From Anastatus disparis (Eukaryota; Arthropoda; Insecta; Hymenoptera; Eupelmidae): a stretch of 64,000 bases of DNA. The translations under genes were made by a program, and so were the position numbers. Positions 33,420-45,021 of this stretch are shown here, one piece after another (positions within the stretch are counted from its first letter, which is position 1; every line of letters begins with the position of its first letter). Location: the NCBI GenBank assembly GCA_017163975.1, contig JAFFSR010000280.1:1736001-1800000 (forward strand). The letters run 5' to 3'. The notes beneath the pieces were generated by a model. The model was not told where the DNA came from and made no database searches. It saw only the letters and a list, made by a program, of their open reading frames with translations.

Positions 33420-34536
33420 TCACTTCCTGAAGATGATGTCCAGGTGACCTGGACAACCTCTAGGTCGACGAAACATCATTCAGAAAGTGCATCTAGTATT
33501 ATAATTGAAATTAAAAAATTTTTTGTCACTTCCTGGAGATGATGTCCAGGTGGCCAGGATGACCTCCAGGATCACGAAACATCATTCACAAGGAAACACA
33601 TATAGTATTATCATTGAAAATATATAAATTTTTGTCACTTCCTATAGATGATGTCCAGGTGACCTAGATGACCTCCAGGTCGACAAAACATCATTCTCGA
33701 GAAAGTGAATCTAGTATTATAATTAAAAATTTTTTGTCACTTCTTGGAGATGATGTCCAGGTGACCTGGACGACCTCCAGGTCGACGAAACATCATTCTC
33801 GAGAAAGTGAATTTAGTATTATAATTTAAAATTTTTTGTCACTTCCTGGAGATGATGTCCAGGTGGCCAGGATGGCCTCCAGGATCACGAAATATCATTC
33901 ACAAGGAAACACATCTAGTATTTTCATTGGAAATATATAAATTTTTTGTCACTTCTTGGAGATGATGTCCAGGTGACCTGGACGACCTCCAGGTCGACAA
34001 AACATCATTCTCGAGAAAGTGAATCTAGTATTATAATTAAAAATTTTTTGTCACTTCTTGGAGATGATGTCCAGGTGACCTGGACGACCTCCAGGTCGAC
34101 GAAACATCATTCTCGAGAAAGTGAATCTAGTATTATAATTTAAAATTTTTTGTCACTTCTTGGAGATGATGTCCAGGTGGCCAGGATGGCCTCCAGGATC
34201 ACGAAACATCATTCACAAGGAAACACATCTAGTATTTTCATGGGAAATATATAAATTTTTTGTCACTTCTTGGAGATGATGTCCAGGTGACCTGGACGAC
34301 CTCCAAGTCGACGAAACATCATTCTCGAGAAAGTGAATCTAGTATTATAATTTAAAATTTTTTGTCACTTCTTAGAGATGATGTCCAGGTGGCCAGGATC
34401 ACGAAACATCATCCACGAGGAAACACATTTAGTATTATAATTGGAAATATATACATTTTTGTCATTTCCTGTAGATGATGTTTAGGTGAGTTGGAGGACC
34501 TCCGGGTCGACGAAACATCATTCACAAGAAAGGGTT
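33420..34536 (+). repeat. Satellite array: eleven ~102/110-bp monomers with A-A-B higher-order repeat
   Basis: Units start (TCACTTC or TCATTTC) at 33420, 33526, 33635, 33737, 33839, 33949, 34051, 34153, 34263, 34365 and 34462. Two monomer types are clear. Type A is ~102 bases, with GGTGACCTGGACGACC, AGGTCGACGAAAC and the palindrome TTCTCGAGAA. Type B is 109-110 bases, with GGTGGCCAGGATGGCC, AGGATCACGAAAC and CACAAGGAAACACAT. The order is A B A A B A A B A B A. Units 3-5 and 6-8 form two consecutive A-A-B trimers of exactly 314 bases. Unit 10 is a B with an internal deletion (97 bases). Type A monomers can fold into hairpins GTCCAGG-TGA-CCTGGAC and CGACCT-CC-AGGTCG enclosed by ATGATG/CATCAT. 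A 65-codon frame (33946-34143) covers two units and is not a gene. Confidence 0.95.
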
Positions 34537-34629
34537 TAGTTGATAATAAAAAAATCATACTATGTTAGAATTATAGAATACGTTTATACGAAAATATTAT
34601 TTTAATTATAAGTATAAATAAATAATTTC

Positions 34630-34656
34630 CGTATTCGTACCCTGACTCGCCGTCGA
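34630..34656 (+). repeat. CGTATTCGTACC-ACTCGCCGTCGA motif, copy 1
   Basis: The 27-base segment recurs with two substitutions at 35045-35071, and its 3' half also occurs at 59582-59596 (TTAACTCGCCGTCGAA). In A/T-rich DNA this is too long to be chance at the first two sites. It is probably part of an unidentified dispersed element. Confidence 0.65.
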
Positions 34657-34776
34657 TATATATACTATAGCATGATATACTAACTTGAATACAAACCGCA
34701 TGCACCATACTAACTACTATACTATAGCCGAAAAACATAAAAAATATGCTCATAGCTCTCCTACAATATTAAAGTG

Positions 34777-34784
34777 TGACGTCA
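34777..34784. promoter_or_regulatory. Perfect CRE palindrome TGACGTCA
   Basis: The full 8-base CREB/ATF site lies in AAGTGTGACGTCACAGG. No promoter or gene is visible beside it. A single 8-mer can occur by chance in 64 kb, so function is speculative. Confidence 0.25.
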
Positions 34785-35022
34785 CAGGCTGGAAACAAAA
34801 ATTGAAGGGCTGATGACGAAGAAGAATTTTCATAACGCGAAATCGACACTTTAAAATTTTAGATTACGTTTTCTCGAGATTGAGTAAACCGATCGTCATA
34901 AAACTTTTTTTAAATTAAAGATAAAATAAAAATCTTTCATTATCAATTTGTATTTATAAAATATATGAATGCATTTTGAAAAGATTCTATTTTAAAATTT
35001 TCGACACTCTAATTCAAAGTAT

Positions 35023-35089
35023 AAGAGGAGCGCCTCGACGTTTTCGTATTCGTACCTTAACTCGCCGTCGAGGCGCTGCCGCGCCTCTT
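35023..35089. repeat. G+C-rich hairpin carrying motif copy 2
   Basis: AGCGCCTCGACG (35029-35040) pairs perfectly with CGTCGAGGCGCT (35066-35077). AAGAGG (35023-35028) can pair with CCTCTT (35084-35089) across an asymmetric bulge. The loop is the CGTATTCGTACC-ACTCGCC motif also found at 34630. A 79-codon frame over it is not convincing. Confidence 0.75.
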
Positions 35090-35221
35090 GATACGAAAAT
35101 AAAAAAACTACTAATTGTTCTTGAAGAAAGACAAAGAATATATAAGAGAAGGCAGAAATGCGTATTTATACGTTTATTACATTTTAACTTCTCTTCAACG
35201 TTCTTGTATATATAAGACTAA

Positions 35222-35243
35222 TGTAGTAGTAGTAGTAGTAGTA
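35222..35243. repeat. (GTA)n microsatellite
   Basis: Seven GTA/TAG trinucleotides in an uninterrupted run. Confidence 0.9.
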
Positions 35244-38144
35244 CCATTGTTGCGGTGATTTTTCCCCTTCTCTAGGTCAACTTTTCATTTCTGTGCGCTT
35301 TAGAAAGAGAAACTTGATTCACATAATTCAGGGCATTTGCGACTTTTGGCCAGGAATAAGCATTAAGCATTAGTGTATAAGCTAAGAATAAAAGTCGTTT
35401 TATGATTTTTTACATAGTACACTCGTTTCATACCTGTGACCTAGGCATTAATTTTTATAAATTTAGAGATACGGACTGCCTAATTTTCAAATTTATTTAT
35501 TTTTAAAATGTTAAATGTTGAATATTTTTTCATTATTTTTAGTAGGTACTAAAATAAGGATAATAAATCAATGTTATTTTTAATATTTAATGTAAAATTT
35601 TCATTATTTATTATAAATAATTTAAAATGCAAAAAATATAGAATTTTTTTAAATATTAAAACATTTTTAGTTACGAAATCTTCGTTTTACTGAGATTAAA
35701 AATATGACTTCACATATGATGAAATCATCTGAATTTAAATTTATTCAAAATATTAGGAAGATTTCCTTATGAGTAAGAGCAAAAAAAATTTTTATGTACG
35801 TAATTGATTTAATGACGATGAATTTTGAAAACTTGAAAAACGAGTAATATCCGCACGTGGTATAAAACTAAGATACAAAGTTCATTTGAGGTTAATTACA
35901 AGAAAAAAATGTGGACAATGTATTTTCGATTCGGGATTTTAAAATATATTTTTCGAAACTTTTAATCTTTTACTAAATACAATATGAAATGAAAAAAAAT
36001 TCGTATATTTTAACAAAATAACTACACATCCAGAGGACTAACGAAAAAAAAAACAAAAACGACCTTCTAATTTAATACCAACAGCGTATAACGAGATTAA
36101 ACTGTATACTCGCTTCAGTCTCTAGGCGAAAATGCAATCTTCCTTTATTCGAAAGTGATTAGACTTTGGAAGCAATACATATATACACATAGATAGCATT
36201 AGCTTTGTGTATAAAGAAAATCACATGCAGACGCGTATACAACGTGCATGTATTTGCGCCTAGCGTCAGAGATGATACTATTGGAAAGAGAGAGAAAAGT
36301 CGATGCGAAAAAGGCCTCTATGAAAAGGAGTCCTGTAGGTAATTTATTTCTATACAAGGTTGAAAAAGGAAATCAAGCAGGTGCAGTTTACTCCCTTCTC
36401 CATTTTCCTTTTTTTTCCTTATATCCATAAGGTATTAGACAAGCTTTGCTAGAGCAGGTAAAGTATATGAGGAAAGGTTCTTAAAAGGTTCAGTAAAAAG
36501 GGACAAGGTAATATTGTCTGTGTGTATATATTTTTGCAAGCTTGAAATACGTGTAGGTGTAGTAGTCTTCTTTGGAAAAAGTTGATCAAGCAAAATTGAT
36601 GGTATATGTAGGTATGAATACGATGAACTGGAGAAAAGAATAGATAGAAGGATGAGCCTTTATATTGAGGTGATTGAAATATCTTTTGATATATATTTTT
36701 TTCTCTTGTAATTAGACGATGAAGAAAGAGCCTTTGAAACAGATATATATAGTTACCTAAATTTTTAATAATTTTTCTTTTTGTAATATTTTTTATTTAA
36801 AAAAATAAGGCTTTTTTGTTATTAAAATAAATTTTTTAAAAATTTGATAAAATATATAAATTTGAAAAACTTTTTTCAATTTATCAATTACTGTAAATTA
36901 TAAATTGATAAACTTTTTTATATATTTAAATACTGTAAAAATTAATAAAACATCAAAAATATGTTATAATTATCATAATTAAAATATTATGATTAAAAAA
37001 ATAAATAAATTTACAATATTGAATTCATTGATGAAATTTAGAAAATATTGATATGTAATACTATTGATCTTTATAATATTAATCCATAAATAACAGTATG
37101 CATATATATGTATTTATAAATTTATTAAATATTTATTTTATTGACAACTATTAATTTGCAGTAATATAGAGCTTTCTTTATTGCATATATAACAATTTTT
37201 AAAATAATAAAGATTATCGTTTATAATTATAAATGAAATTATTGGTTTAAAAAACTATAACATTACATATTTATGTATTCTACTGATATTTCAGTGAATA
37301 CTATAAATGAAAATTTTTTATAGTAAAAAATTGAATTCTTAACAATCCCTACACAATTCTACATTACAAAATGTTAAAAGTATATTTCTAAAATTATGAA
37401 TTACCTTTCTGCCATGGTGATTGTTATGGAAAGCATTTGGATTCTCGTGCATCATGAACATAATACTATCAAGTCGATTAAAATGTATCACAGAACTTAA
37501 ATTATTTACACTATCTCACAAATACAAATTTAGGAACTGAAATAAAAAGAACCTTGTAAGAGAATATATGTTATTTTAAGGAAATCAAACACGTGTAGCT
37601 TTCGTTGTTGCTCAAAATTGTGTCACTTTAAAAATTTCTTGATACTTATGTGTTATTTATTATTTTAATTCTTTCGCAAGATATATTGTATATATTTCAT
37701 AAACATTTCAAATAAAAATATAAGATTTTAGTTAGAAAACACAAGTTATAGTTAGTATAATTTAAAAAAAAAAACAAAATTGAATTAAATAAATCTTAAC
37801 GTTACCTTAACCAAAGAGTTCAACTTGCGGAGTATCAAAATATTTTTCATTTTTACTTTGTCTAATTAAAGTTCAAAATCAATATACACACATTTTACAC
37901 GAAGTAAAACCACGTATTTTTAAAACTCATTAGAAACGGAAAAAATGTCTGATTCATCAAGGCTCATTTAAAAATAAACACAGAAAAATTTAACATTTAA
38001 TATTCAACACGAAAATCAAAAGAAAAAATATCTAGAATTAAAAAAGATAAAAATCAGGATTAAGTGTTGAATGACAAGACTTAGCAGAATTTCAATCTCT
38101 CTTTCTCTTTCCATTTATATTTCTACAAAAAATATGTATACGAG

Positions 38145-38168
38145 TGTATATATATATATATATATATA
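38145..38168. repeat. (TA)n microsatellite
   Basis: About twelve uninterrupted TA dinucleotides, extended by imperfect CATATATA units to ~38182. Confidence 0.9.
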
Positions 38169-38336
38169 CACATATATACATATTGCGTGTGCATAGGTAG
38201 ACAAGCAACGCGCGCTTGAATAAGCGCATGCGTAGAACGAAAAGAAAAATGGCTACTTGTTACCTTAACCCACGAGGCTACGGACGCCGGTGAAACAAGA
38301 GAGAAAGAGAAAGAGAGGACAACCTCTAAAAGCAAG

Positions 38337-38339
<3 letters not shown>

Positions 38340-38371
<32 letters not shown>
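38340..38371. repeat. (TA)16 microsatellite
   Basis: An uninterrupted 32-base TA run. Confidence 0.95.
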
Positions 38372-38374
<3 letters not shown>

Positions 38375-38964
38375 TATATCGTACACAGCACAAGCAACGA
38401 GGCTCTCACGTGTTTTTCTTTCCTTTCTTGTCTTTCGCACTACAGTTGATTCGAAACTCTCTCACTTCACTTGGTTACACACATAATATACTGTGTTTCT
38501 TGAACGAAAAAAAAGAAAAGAAAAAAGATTCTCCTCCGATTTTAACCTTGGAGCACACGGAATTTTTTATTTTTACAAATGGAAATTGCTTTGATAAAAT
38601 ATAAAATAATTTATATTGTATGAATCACTTCCATCCACTCATCGTGGATCTGAAGAGAGCGTCGAATCACTACAGGCGCGAAATACATAACCTCAAAAAA
38701 AAAAGAATTAATTATCACGTACCAATCAACAAAAAAAATCTTACTCTTGTTATTTTTTAACAATGAGTACTTGATTACATTCCACGTCCCATATACTTTT
38801 TTTATCTTTTTTTTCTAAAAAGAAAATAATACACGATACAAAAAAACTGTCGAAATTATAACTGCGTCTTTCAACGATTTAAAAAAAAAAAAAGAAAAAT
38901 GTATTTCTTGAAAACTGAAATGCGAAAAATTTAATGCTTAAAAATGACGCCGGCTCGAATGAAA

Positions 38965-38982
38965 GAGAGAGAGAGAGAGAGA
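38965..38982. repeat. (GA)n microsatellite
   Basis: About nine GA dinucleotides. They lie roughly 90 bases downstream (minus strand) of the candidate initiator at 39069, a position where GAGA tracts are common in insect promoters. Confidence 0.85.
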
Positions 38983-39037
38983 AAAAAGGTATAAAAAAAA
39001 TGAGAAACGAAATACGAAGCGTGCTTTTGCTTATATT

Positions 39038-39071
39038 CATCCGGCGCCGTCGGCGAGACAAGTCGAACTGA
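39038..39071 (-). promoter_or_regulatory. Candidate minus-strand core promoter (Inr + DPE)
   Basis: On the minus strand, TCAGTT (39071-39066) matches the arthropod initiator TCAKTY, with A+1 at 39069. At exactly +28 to +32 (39042-39038) is GGATG, matching the DPE consensus RGWYV. The spacing is the one required for Inr-DPE cooperation in Drosophila. The surrounding 39000-39330 patch has higher G+C and no TATA box. A weak donor, AAG|GTAACA, lies at about 38264-38260 on the same strand. No coding exon follows in the window. The motif match alone could be chance; there is no transcript evidence. Confidence 0.3.
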
Positions 39072-39099
39072 CGAGCCAAAGAGCCCGCGCGTTTTTACG

Positions 39100-42000
39100 A
39101 TCGTCGCCACAAGCGTTCTGGAGGAGAGAAAAAGACAGAATAAGAAAGAATAAAATAAAAGAGAGAGAAAAGGAAAAAGGTAGGCCCATATATACATTGT
39201 ATACTCACAACATACAGGCAAAGAGGCAAGGCAAAAGTTTCGGGGAAGGGCAGTTGCTACGGTCGTCGGTATTACAGCGTCTTTTTGCACGTTGCCCGAG
39301 CCTCTTCTTTTCTTTGGCTGCTGTGTGTTAGACGCTTGGGGAATATACACTTGAATATGTCTATATATTTGTGTATGTATATATAGAGAAAAGAAATATA
39401 TGTTTATATGATGTTTATACGCGTTTAGTATACACACATATATACTCATCAATATGATTGTATAGATGCATATATATTTACGGAGGAGTATCGTGATGCG
39501 AAAGTTCCGCGAACTTCACGGAGAGAAAAAAGGATAGGTTAAAACAATGAGTAGAACTCCGACTCTGCAGATTATTTATCAAACTATCGTTTTCTTTTTT
39601 CTTTTCTTTCTCTTTTATTTTACTCTTTCTTATATACTCCTACTCTATCTATACTGCTCCATTAAAGTGTATTTTTAGACGATGAAACGTATTTTTTGCT
39701 GTTTAGACAGATTTAATGACAGAAGCCAATTATTATTTATATATTATGGATACAATTTTTTTTAAAATTGTTTTATCTTTCTGGATGATGACTATTAAGA
39801 ATTTTCTTTTGAACTAAAAATTTAAATATTTTATTTTTTGCAATAAGATTTTATTTCCATTTTATTTTTAACAACTCGAGTAAGAATGTTAAAAAAATGC
39901 AACATGTAGGATTTAATTGATTATTGTTTATTACCTTATTAGCAGTCTTAAAAAAATTCTAATTTATTGAAATATCAATTTTCGATTAAAAATATAGAAT
40001 ATTGCGTTCTATCTTCAAGAATGTTTATCTTTTTTTTTTTTTGTTTAAAAAAACCTAATTTTATTTTTAAGAATTCTTAATTTGTTTATTCAACGATGAG
40101 TAAGAGAGATATTGCAAATATTTAAAATTTTGCATATAGTAGTGAGTTAAAAGCAGAGCCGCAAGTGCATGCCATGGATTATGTTGAATTTTTCTAACTA
40201 TATACTGTGCCAGTAAATAAATTGTAACAAAAAACAGTATAATATTTTTAATATAAATTTTGCGGTTTAAAAAACAATAAGGTCAACATTGGAGCGGTTA
40301 AATATTAAATAAACATGATAAAAATATTTAATTTTTTTTACACTAAAAAAAGTAAAAAAATAAAATAAAAAAGCTACAACTGAAATTTATGTTTAAGTAC
40401 AATACGAATGAAAAAAAAATTGTAAAATTTTTTCATAACAATTATGAAGTGAAAAAAATTCTAACAAATAGACGAATCTCAAGTTGATCTATTAATGAAG
40501 CTCCTTTAAACTTTTTTAATAGATTATGTATAACCTTTTAATAATTAAATGGAGCAAAAAATAGTAACTGAATTTAAAATTATTTAATCTCATCGCATAG
40601 CAAAAATAAGTTTTACAATATAAAAACCTAAAAAAAACAAGTCCTCTTCTCGAAATACAGCCATACCATTCGCTCGCATTTTCTATATAATAAAATTTTC
40701 GAGAAGAACGCAACAAAGCGAAAGTAAAATTAGGAAAAAAAAAAAAAAAAAAAAAAACGTACAAAAAAAGAACAAGGAGGGACCTGAGAATATAAAAAAC
40801 AGGGCATGGAGAGCGAGCGTATTCGTAAAAGTAATGAGAGACATCCGCTAAACAACGGTAAAAAAAATAAAGAGTATAACCATATATATGCGACAGAACG
40901 TCCATAATAACACCGTGCGCAATGTGTACATGGTAAATTTGCGGTACGCAAGTCGATGTAAAAAATATGTATATGTGTATATGTATATTTGATGGGCCCA
41001 ACGTGTGTATATATACGATAATATTCGTCGACACGTAGGAGCTATTAAAAAGTAAACGTGCGTGTGTTGTCACAGCTCTAAAACTAAGAGCTCCAGTCAG
41101 TGGCTATGTATATAATAGTGAAAGCAAACTAAAGAAGCAGTAGCAAGACACACGATGAAAAAGAATAAGGGGAGTAAAAAGTTTAGACGTATGCCAGGGC
41201 TGAAATTAGTTGATAAGTATCGGTGTGCATTTTTTTAAACAAAGGCTTGTTATTTGTATTGATATGTTTGGTTTGTGTTACGTATACTTCTCAAAAACGC
41301 TTAAATTTCTTTTACCACTTTTTTTAATGTATTTTAAAAATACGACTTTTCTGTATCACAAAATTATAAACCATACCTTATAATAAAAAAAATTAAATTT
41401 TTAGTATTATAAGATGTTTCAAAATTTTTGACTAGAAAATTTTCCTAAAATTTCATTCTAATTATAAATGTTTCAACCTTTCGCTGAGCTAGCATGTTTC
41501 AAATATTTTAGCAAGTATAAAATTACCCTTCAGAAGCATCGTAGGAATTAAACTCCCTTCTTCTCTTGTCCTTTAAAGCGCTTTATTTATTTCCAAGCTT
41601 TGATATATAAACTAACATACTATATAAAGGGTTCTTCATTGACAAGCTCTCTCTTTCTTTCTCTTTCAACTTTCAACCCTATTTTCAAGGATACGCACAC
41701 ACACGTTCATCTAGAGACGAGGTTATAGTATCTTAACTCAACAACATTTTCATAAAACTGATTTACTACGAGTTGAGTAAATCTATATTAAAAATAATTA
41801 TATAATGAATTATAAGTCACTTATAAGCTTTTGTTTTTTTTTCATTTTTTTTTATAAATATAGAATACTTTTACTTTTATAACACTATTGATATTTTACA
41901 ATGAATCGAAATATTTGATTTTGAAAAACACATTTTGCATAAAAGATTACATCCCCTTACGAAAAATATGATTATAAAATTAAATGTGAAAGAAGTATTA

Positions 42001-43970
42001 TTGATTTTAATATTAGCGTAATTAAAACGTAAAAATTCATTTAATATTTAGAATAAAAATAAAAATTTATAATTAGCTCTTTTTTTTTAAAAAAAAAGCA
42101 TTGTAAGTGCTGTAATTATAATTTCAGCATCTTTTGAAAATAATATTATTAAATTACACTGACCCGTTTTTTTGACAACAATAAATTTTCTATTTTCACG
42201 TTTAACGCTTGATGTAATATTATAAATAATTGCTCGTACCTATATCTGCAAAAAAAAAGGAAAATAATAACGTACTTTCATTTACGATATTAAAGTAACG
42301 TTAAAAAATTCGTATACAAAGCCATATTTTACCTTCAAGTTAAGCTCGTAGCTTGCAAAATATTTCCTCTTATTAAAAAAGAAGCTCGATCTATCAAATA
42401 AAGCACAAAAGATAACGATGAGCAAACCAAAATTTTGCTTCTACATATACATGCAATAAAGTAATGTCAGATTATGGCAAGTAGCCAAACTCTTATCTTG
42501 CGTGGCTTAGAACATTTTACATTTTTTTGAAAATCTATGGTACAAGCCGTCTTTTGTAAATTTGATACTCTTGTAGATAATCATCACGTTTTTTTTTATG
42601 AAGCTTTTAACAAAATAGGATTGGGTGACGTTTTTTAAATAAATATGTATTTTAACATAAACAGATTATGAATAATGATCAAAATTGTCTAACAATTTCT
42701 GTTTCTATACATTTATTGAAATATTAAAGTAATCTTAGAATTTTTCAATTTAGTGATTTAAAAATTAAAATTTTTACGTATTGGAAACCATTTTTTATAT
42801 TTCTTGGGTCAATTTGTTATGTAAAAATTTTTGAAAATAATTTAAATTATGTAAGCGTACTAAAATTATATAAGAAATAATTAATAAGTAAAATTTTAAA
42901 AATTAATAATCTATAATTAATTATAAGACAAGAAAATTATATGGTTGATAAATAAAAAAATTTTATTTCAGTCTTAAAATTCAAGTAATGTTTCAAATGA
43001 TATCAAGTGTCGTGGCGTAATAGTTTCGCTTCAAATACTGAAGTGTTCGTAATCTAAAATAATCATAGTTACTTAACTCATATTTACGAAAATATCTTAT
43101 AATTTCATGATTACTGAACTATAAACGAACATATTTAGATGAATAAAAATACAAACTTTGTTCGTAATATCACATTTTAAGTAAGAAAATAATTGGTTTT
43201 TTAAAAAACTTTTTTCCTCCGATATTTATTAGTTTGATGTTTAAAACTGATTTTTAAAAAAATTCATAAATTATTTTATTTTAGCAATATATTGAATATA
43301 TAAAATTGAATTAATAAGTTTTAAATGTAAAATAGTTTAACATTATCGCAATTTTTCAAGTTTTAAAAAAAGATTAAAAAGTACTTAGCAAAATTATAAT
43401 GGGTATACTTACATTGTACAAGTGAACAGTATTGAGCCAGAAAAGTTCAATCATTAAAAAAATGTTAGCTACAAGAATACACAGAAATAAATTAAAAGTT
43501 TGCGTAACACTCTTCTTTTAAAAGTTTTAAAGTTTTTCACGTCTCAATAACGATCATAAATTTTATTCGTTACAAGAGTGTGACAAGAAAATTATTAATT
43601 TCAATTTAAAATACAAAAGTTCTTTGAAATTTATGTTTCCTTCCTCACAGAGAAAGTTCGATGATGCTAAAAAAAATATTTTTTTTTATTAACTCTGCAT
43701 AAGTATATTTTCAATCATTAGACATTAAAATAAATTATTTTCAGAAAATCTTCGTACGCTTCTTTATGTTTGTGTGCATGTCGACATAAATGCACGTGTA
43801 TGCATATTTACGCGTCTCTATATCTTTCGAGTAGGTGATGTAATTTTAATTTAATGTGGCCAATTATTTTTATTGACAAAAATCAATTAATTCAACCAGA
43901 TTTGAAATAAAAATTTTTTTTTCTATTCTTCTTTAACGTTGCTATATTTATGCTATTTTGTAATGCTAAT
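39100..43970. other. Non-coding DNA between two candidate promoters
   Basis: A 39100-39330 patch of raised G+C is followed by A/T-rich DNA, a mixed patch at 40600-41170 and a 23-base poly-A at 40735-40757. Two long minus-strand frames (173 and 185 codons) are low-complexity; one runs through the poly-A. I see no gene. Confidence 0.45.
40735..40757. repeat. A(23) homopolymer
   Basis: An uninterrupted adenine run. It could be a retroposition tail, but no retroposed body is recognisable next to it. Confidence 0.9.
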
Positions 43971-43974
43971 CAGC

Positions 43975-44119
43975 GACGGAGCTCTAGAGTGTGTTTGTGG
44001 AGAAAGCACATGTAACGTACAGTGGTGCTTCTATCAATCGGCTACCGGGAGCGGGATTCGAACTCAGAACCCCAAGATTACGAATCCAACGCTCTACCGA
44101 CTGAGCCACTCACCGGCTC
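43975..44119 (-). mobile_element. tRNA-derived SINE (minus strand)
   Basis: On the minus strand the segment 44119-44042 is tRNA-like over 78 bases. It has an A-box TGGCTCAGTCGG with D-stem GCTC/GAGC, an anticodon-like loop TTCGTAA (would read CGT, threonine-type), and a B-box GAGTTCGAATCCC. The anticodon stem has mismatches and the two acceptor strands do not pair, so a functional tRNA is unlikely. The sequence continues without break into about 65 bases of more G+C-rich DNA to ~43975, including CTCTAGAGCTCCGTCGC. That is the layout of a tRNA-headed SINE, though a lone tRNA pseudogene is possible. Confidence 0.65.
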
Positions 44120-45020
44120 AAAAGCTTGATAATGTTTATTTTTGCTATTTTTAACCGTTTCTTCTTTTATTCAAACAATAGAAATAATGCCAAAATTCTA
44201 TATAAGTATATCAAAACTTTTATAATCAACGAAACCTTTGTAGAAAGGTGTGAATTGTTTGATCTCATAAAACTACAATGATAAAAGATGTATACATTCA
44301 CGATTACAATAATAAAAAATAGGAAAAAAAAGTCTGAATACAAAGTACGTGTATACATCAAAGTGTTCTAAAAAATTTTCAAGCTCTCGTAAAAATAACC
44401 TCGACGCCATGCAACTTTTTTTCCTATATATGCATTGTTCTTGTCAATCGTCGTAAACGATCTTGAACGCAGAGACGAAGATCCGTTATCAATTTATTTT
44501 TACACCACAGCCAGCAGCATCTCTGTGAAGGAAAATTTCAATTTTCCTACCACGATCGTATAGAACGTATTTTCTTCTTTATATTACACAGCGCAACATC
44601 TCGCGAGCTTTTTTTTTTAATCGTCTATGGTATGTCGCGGAAGTTATACGACGCAAGCATGATTTCCGCCTTGTATTATACGCACCTTCTTTTTTTACAT
44701 CCCCTTCTTCTTTTGTATTGTAAAAATGCACGTTTACGCTTTAAAAAAAAAGGACACGTTTATATACACTTTTTCCGTTTTGTTTTCAGTGCCATGCGCG
44801 GATTATACGAGTACTCGAGAATCACGCGTAGGGATAATGTCTTTAAAAAAAAAAAACAAGCTTGTTCGTGGTTTACTCTTTAAAAAAAAATGCGTACCGA
44901 TATAAATACATTGTTTCGTTTTTTTTTGTTTGGTTTAGTAGCGTACGAGGTGTACCTTTATTGCAGAAACGCTAAAGCGAGCTTTCGTTACTACGCTGAT
45001 TTTTTTAAAAGCGTGTTTTA
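44120..45020. other. Mixed-composition region upstream of candidate plus-strand promoter
   Basis: 44400-45020 is richer in G+C than the flanks, with several T-runs. An 83-codon frame (44632-44883) needs a non-ATG start and has no domain. The region could be a promoter-proximal or 5' untranslated area for the signal at 45024. Confidence 0.35.
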
Positions 45021-45021
45021 T

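Larger units (their letters stand above)
35250..38960. other. Non-coding, mostly A/T-rich DNA
   Basis: No gene is visible. 36700-37400 is an A/T desert. Mixed-composition patches lie at about 36060-36680 and 38170-38480; the second sits between two (TA)n tracts and carries GCGCGCTTGAATAAGCGC. Confidence 0.45.

Noticed and set aside
33946..34143. 65-codon repetitive frame
   Set aside because: It is a satellite array read in frame, without ATG-based or cross-array conservation.
33420..34536. Hammerhead ribozyme interpretation of the satellite
   Set aside because: The monomers have GATGATG and CGAAAC, but the CUGANGA core is interrupted (CTGAAGATGA or CTGGAGATGA), so a standard hammerhead is not supported.
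38931..39452. 173-codon minus-strand open frame
   Set aside because: It crosses GA repeats and TATA-rich DNA, its composition is low-complexity, and it overlaps the candidate promoter.
40516..41073. 185-codon minus-strand open frame
   Set aside because: It runs through a 23-base poly-A and microsatellite-like TATA sequence, is dominated by Phe, Tyr and Ile, and shows no domain.
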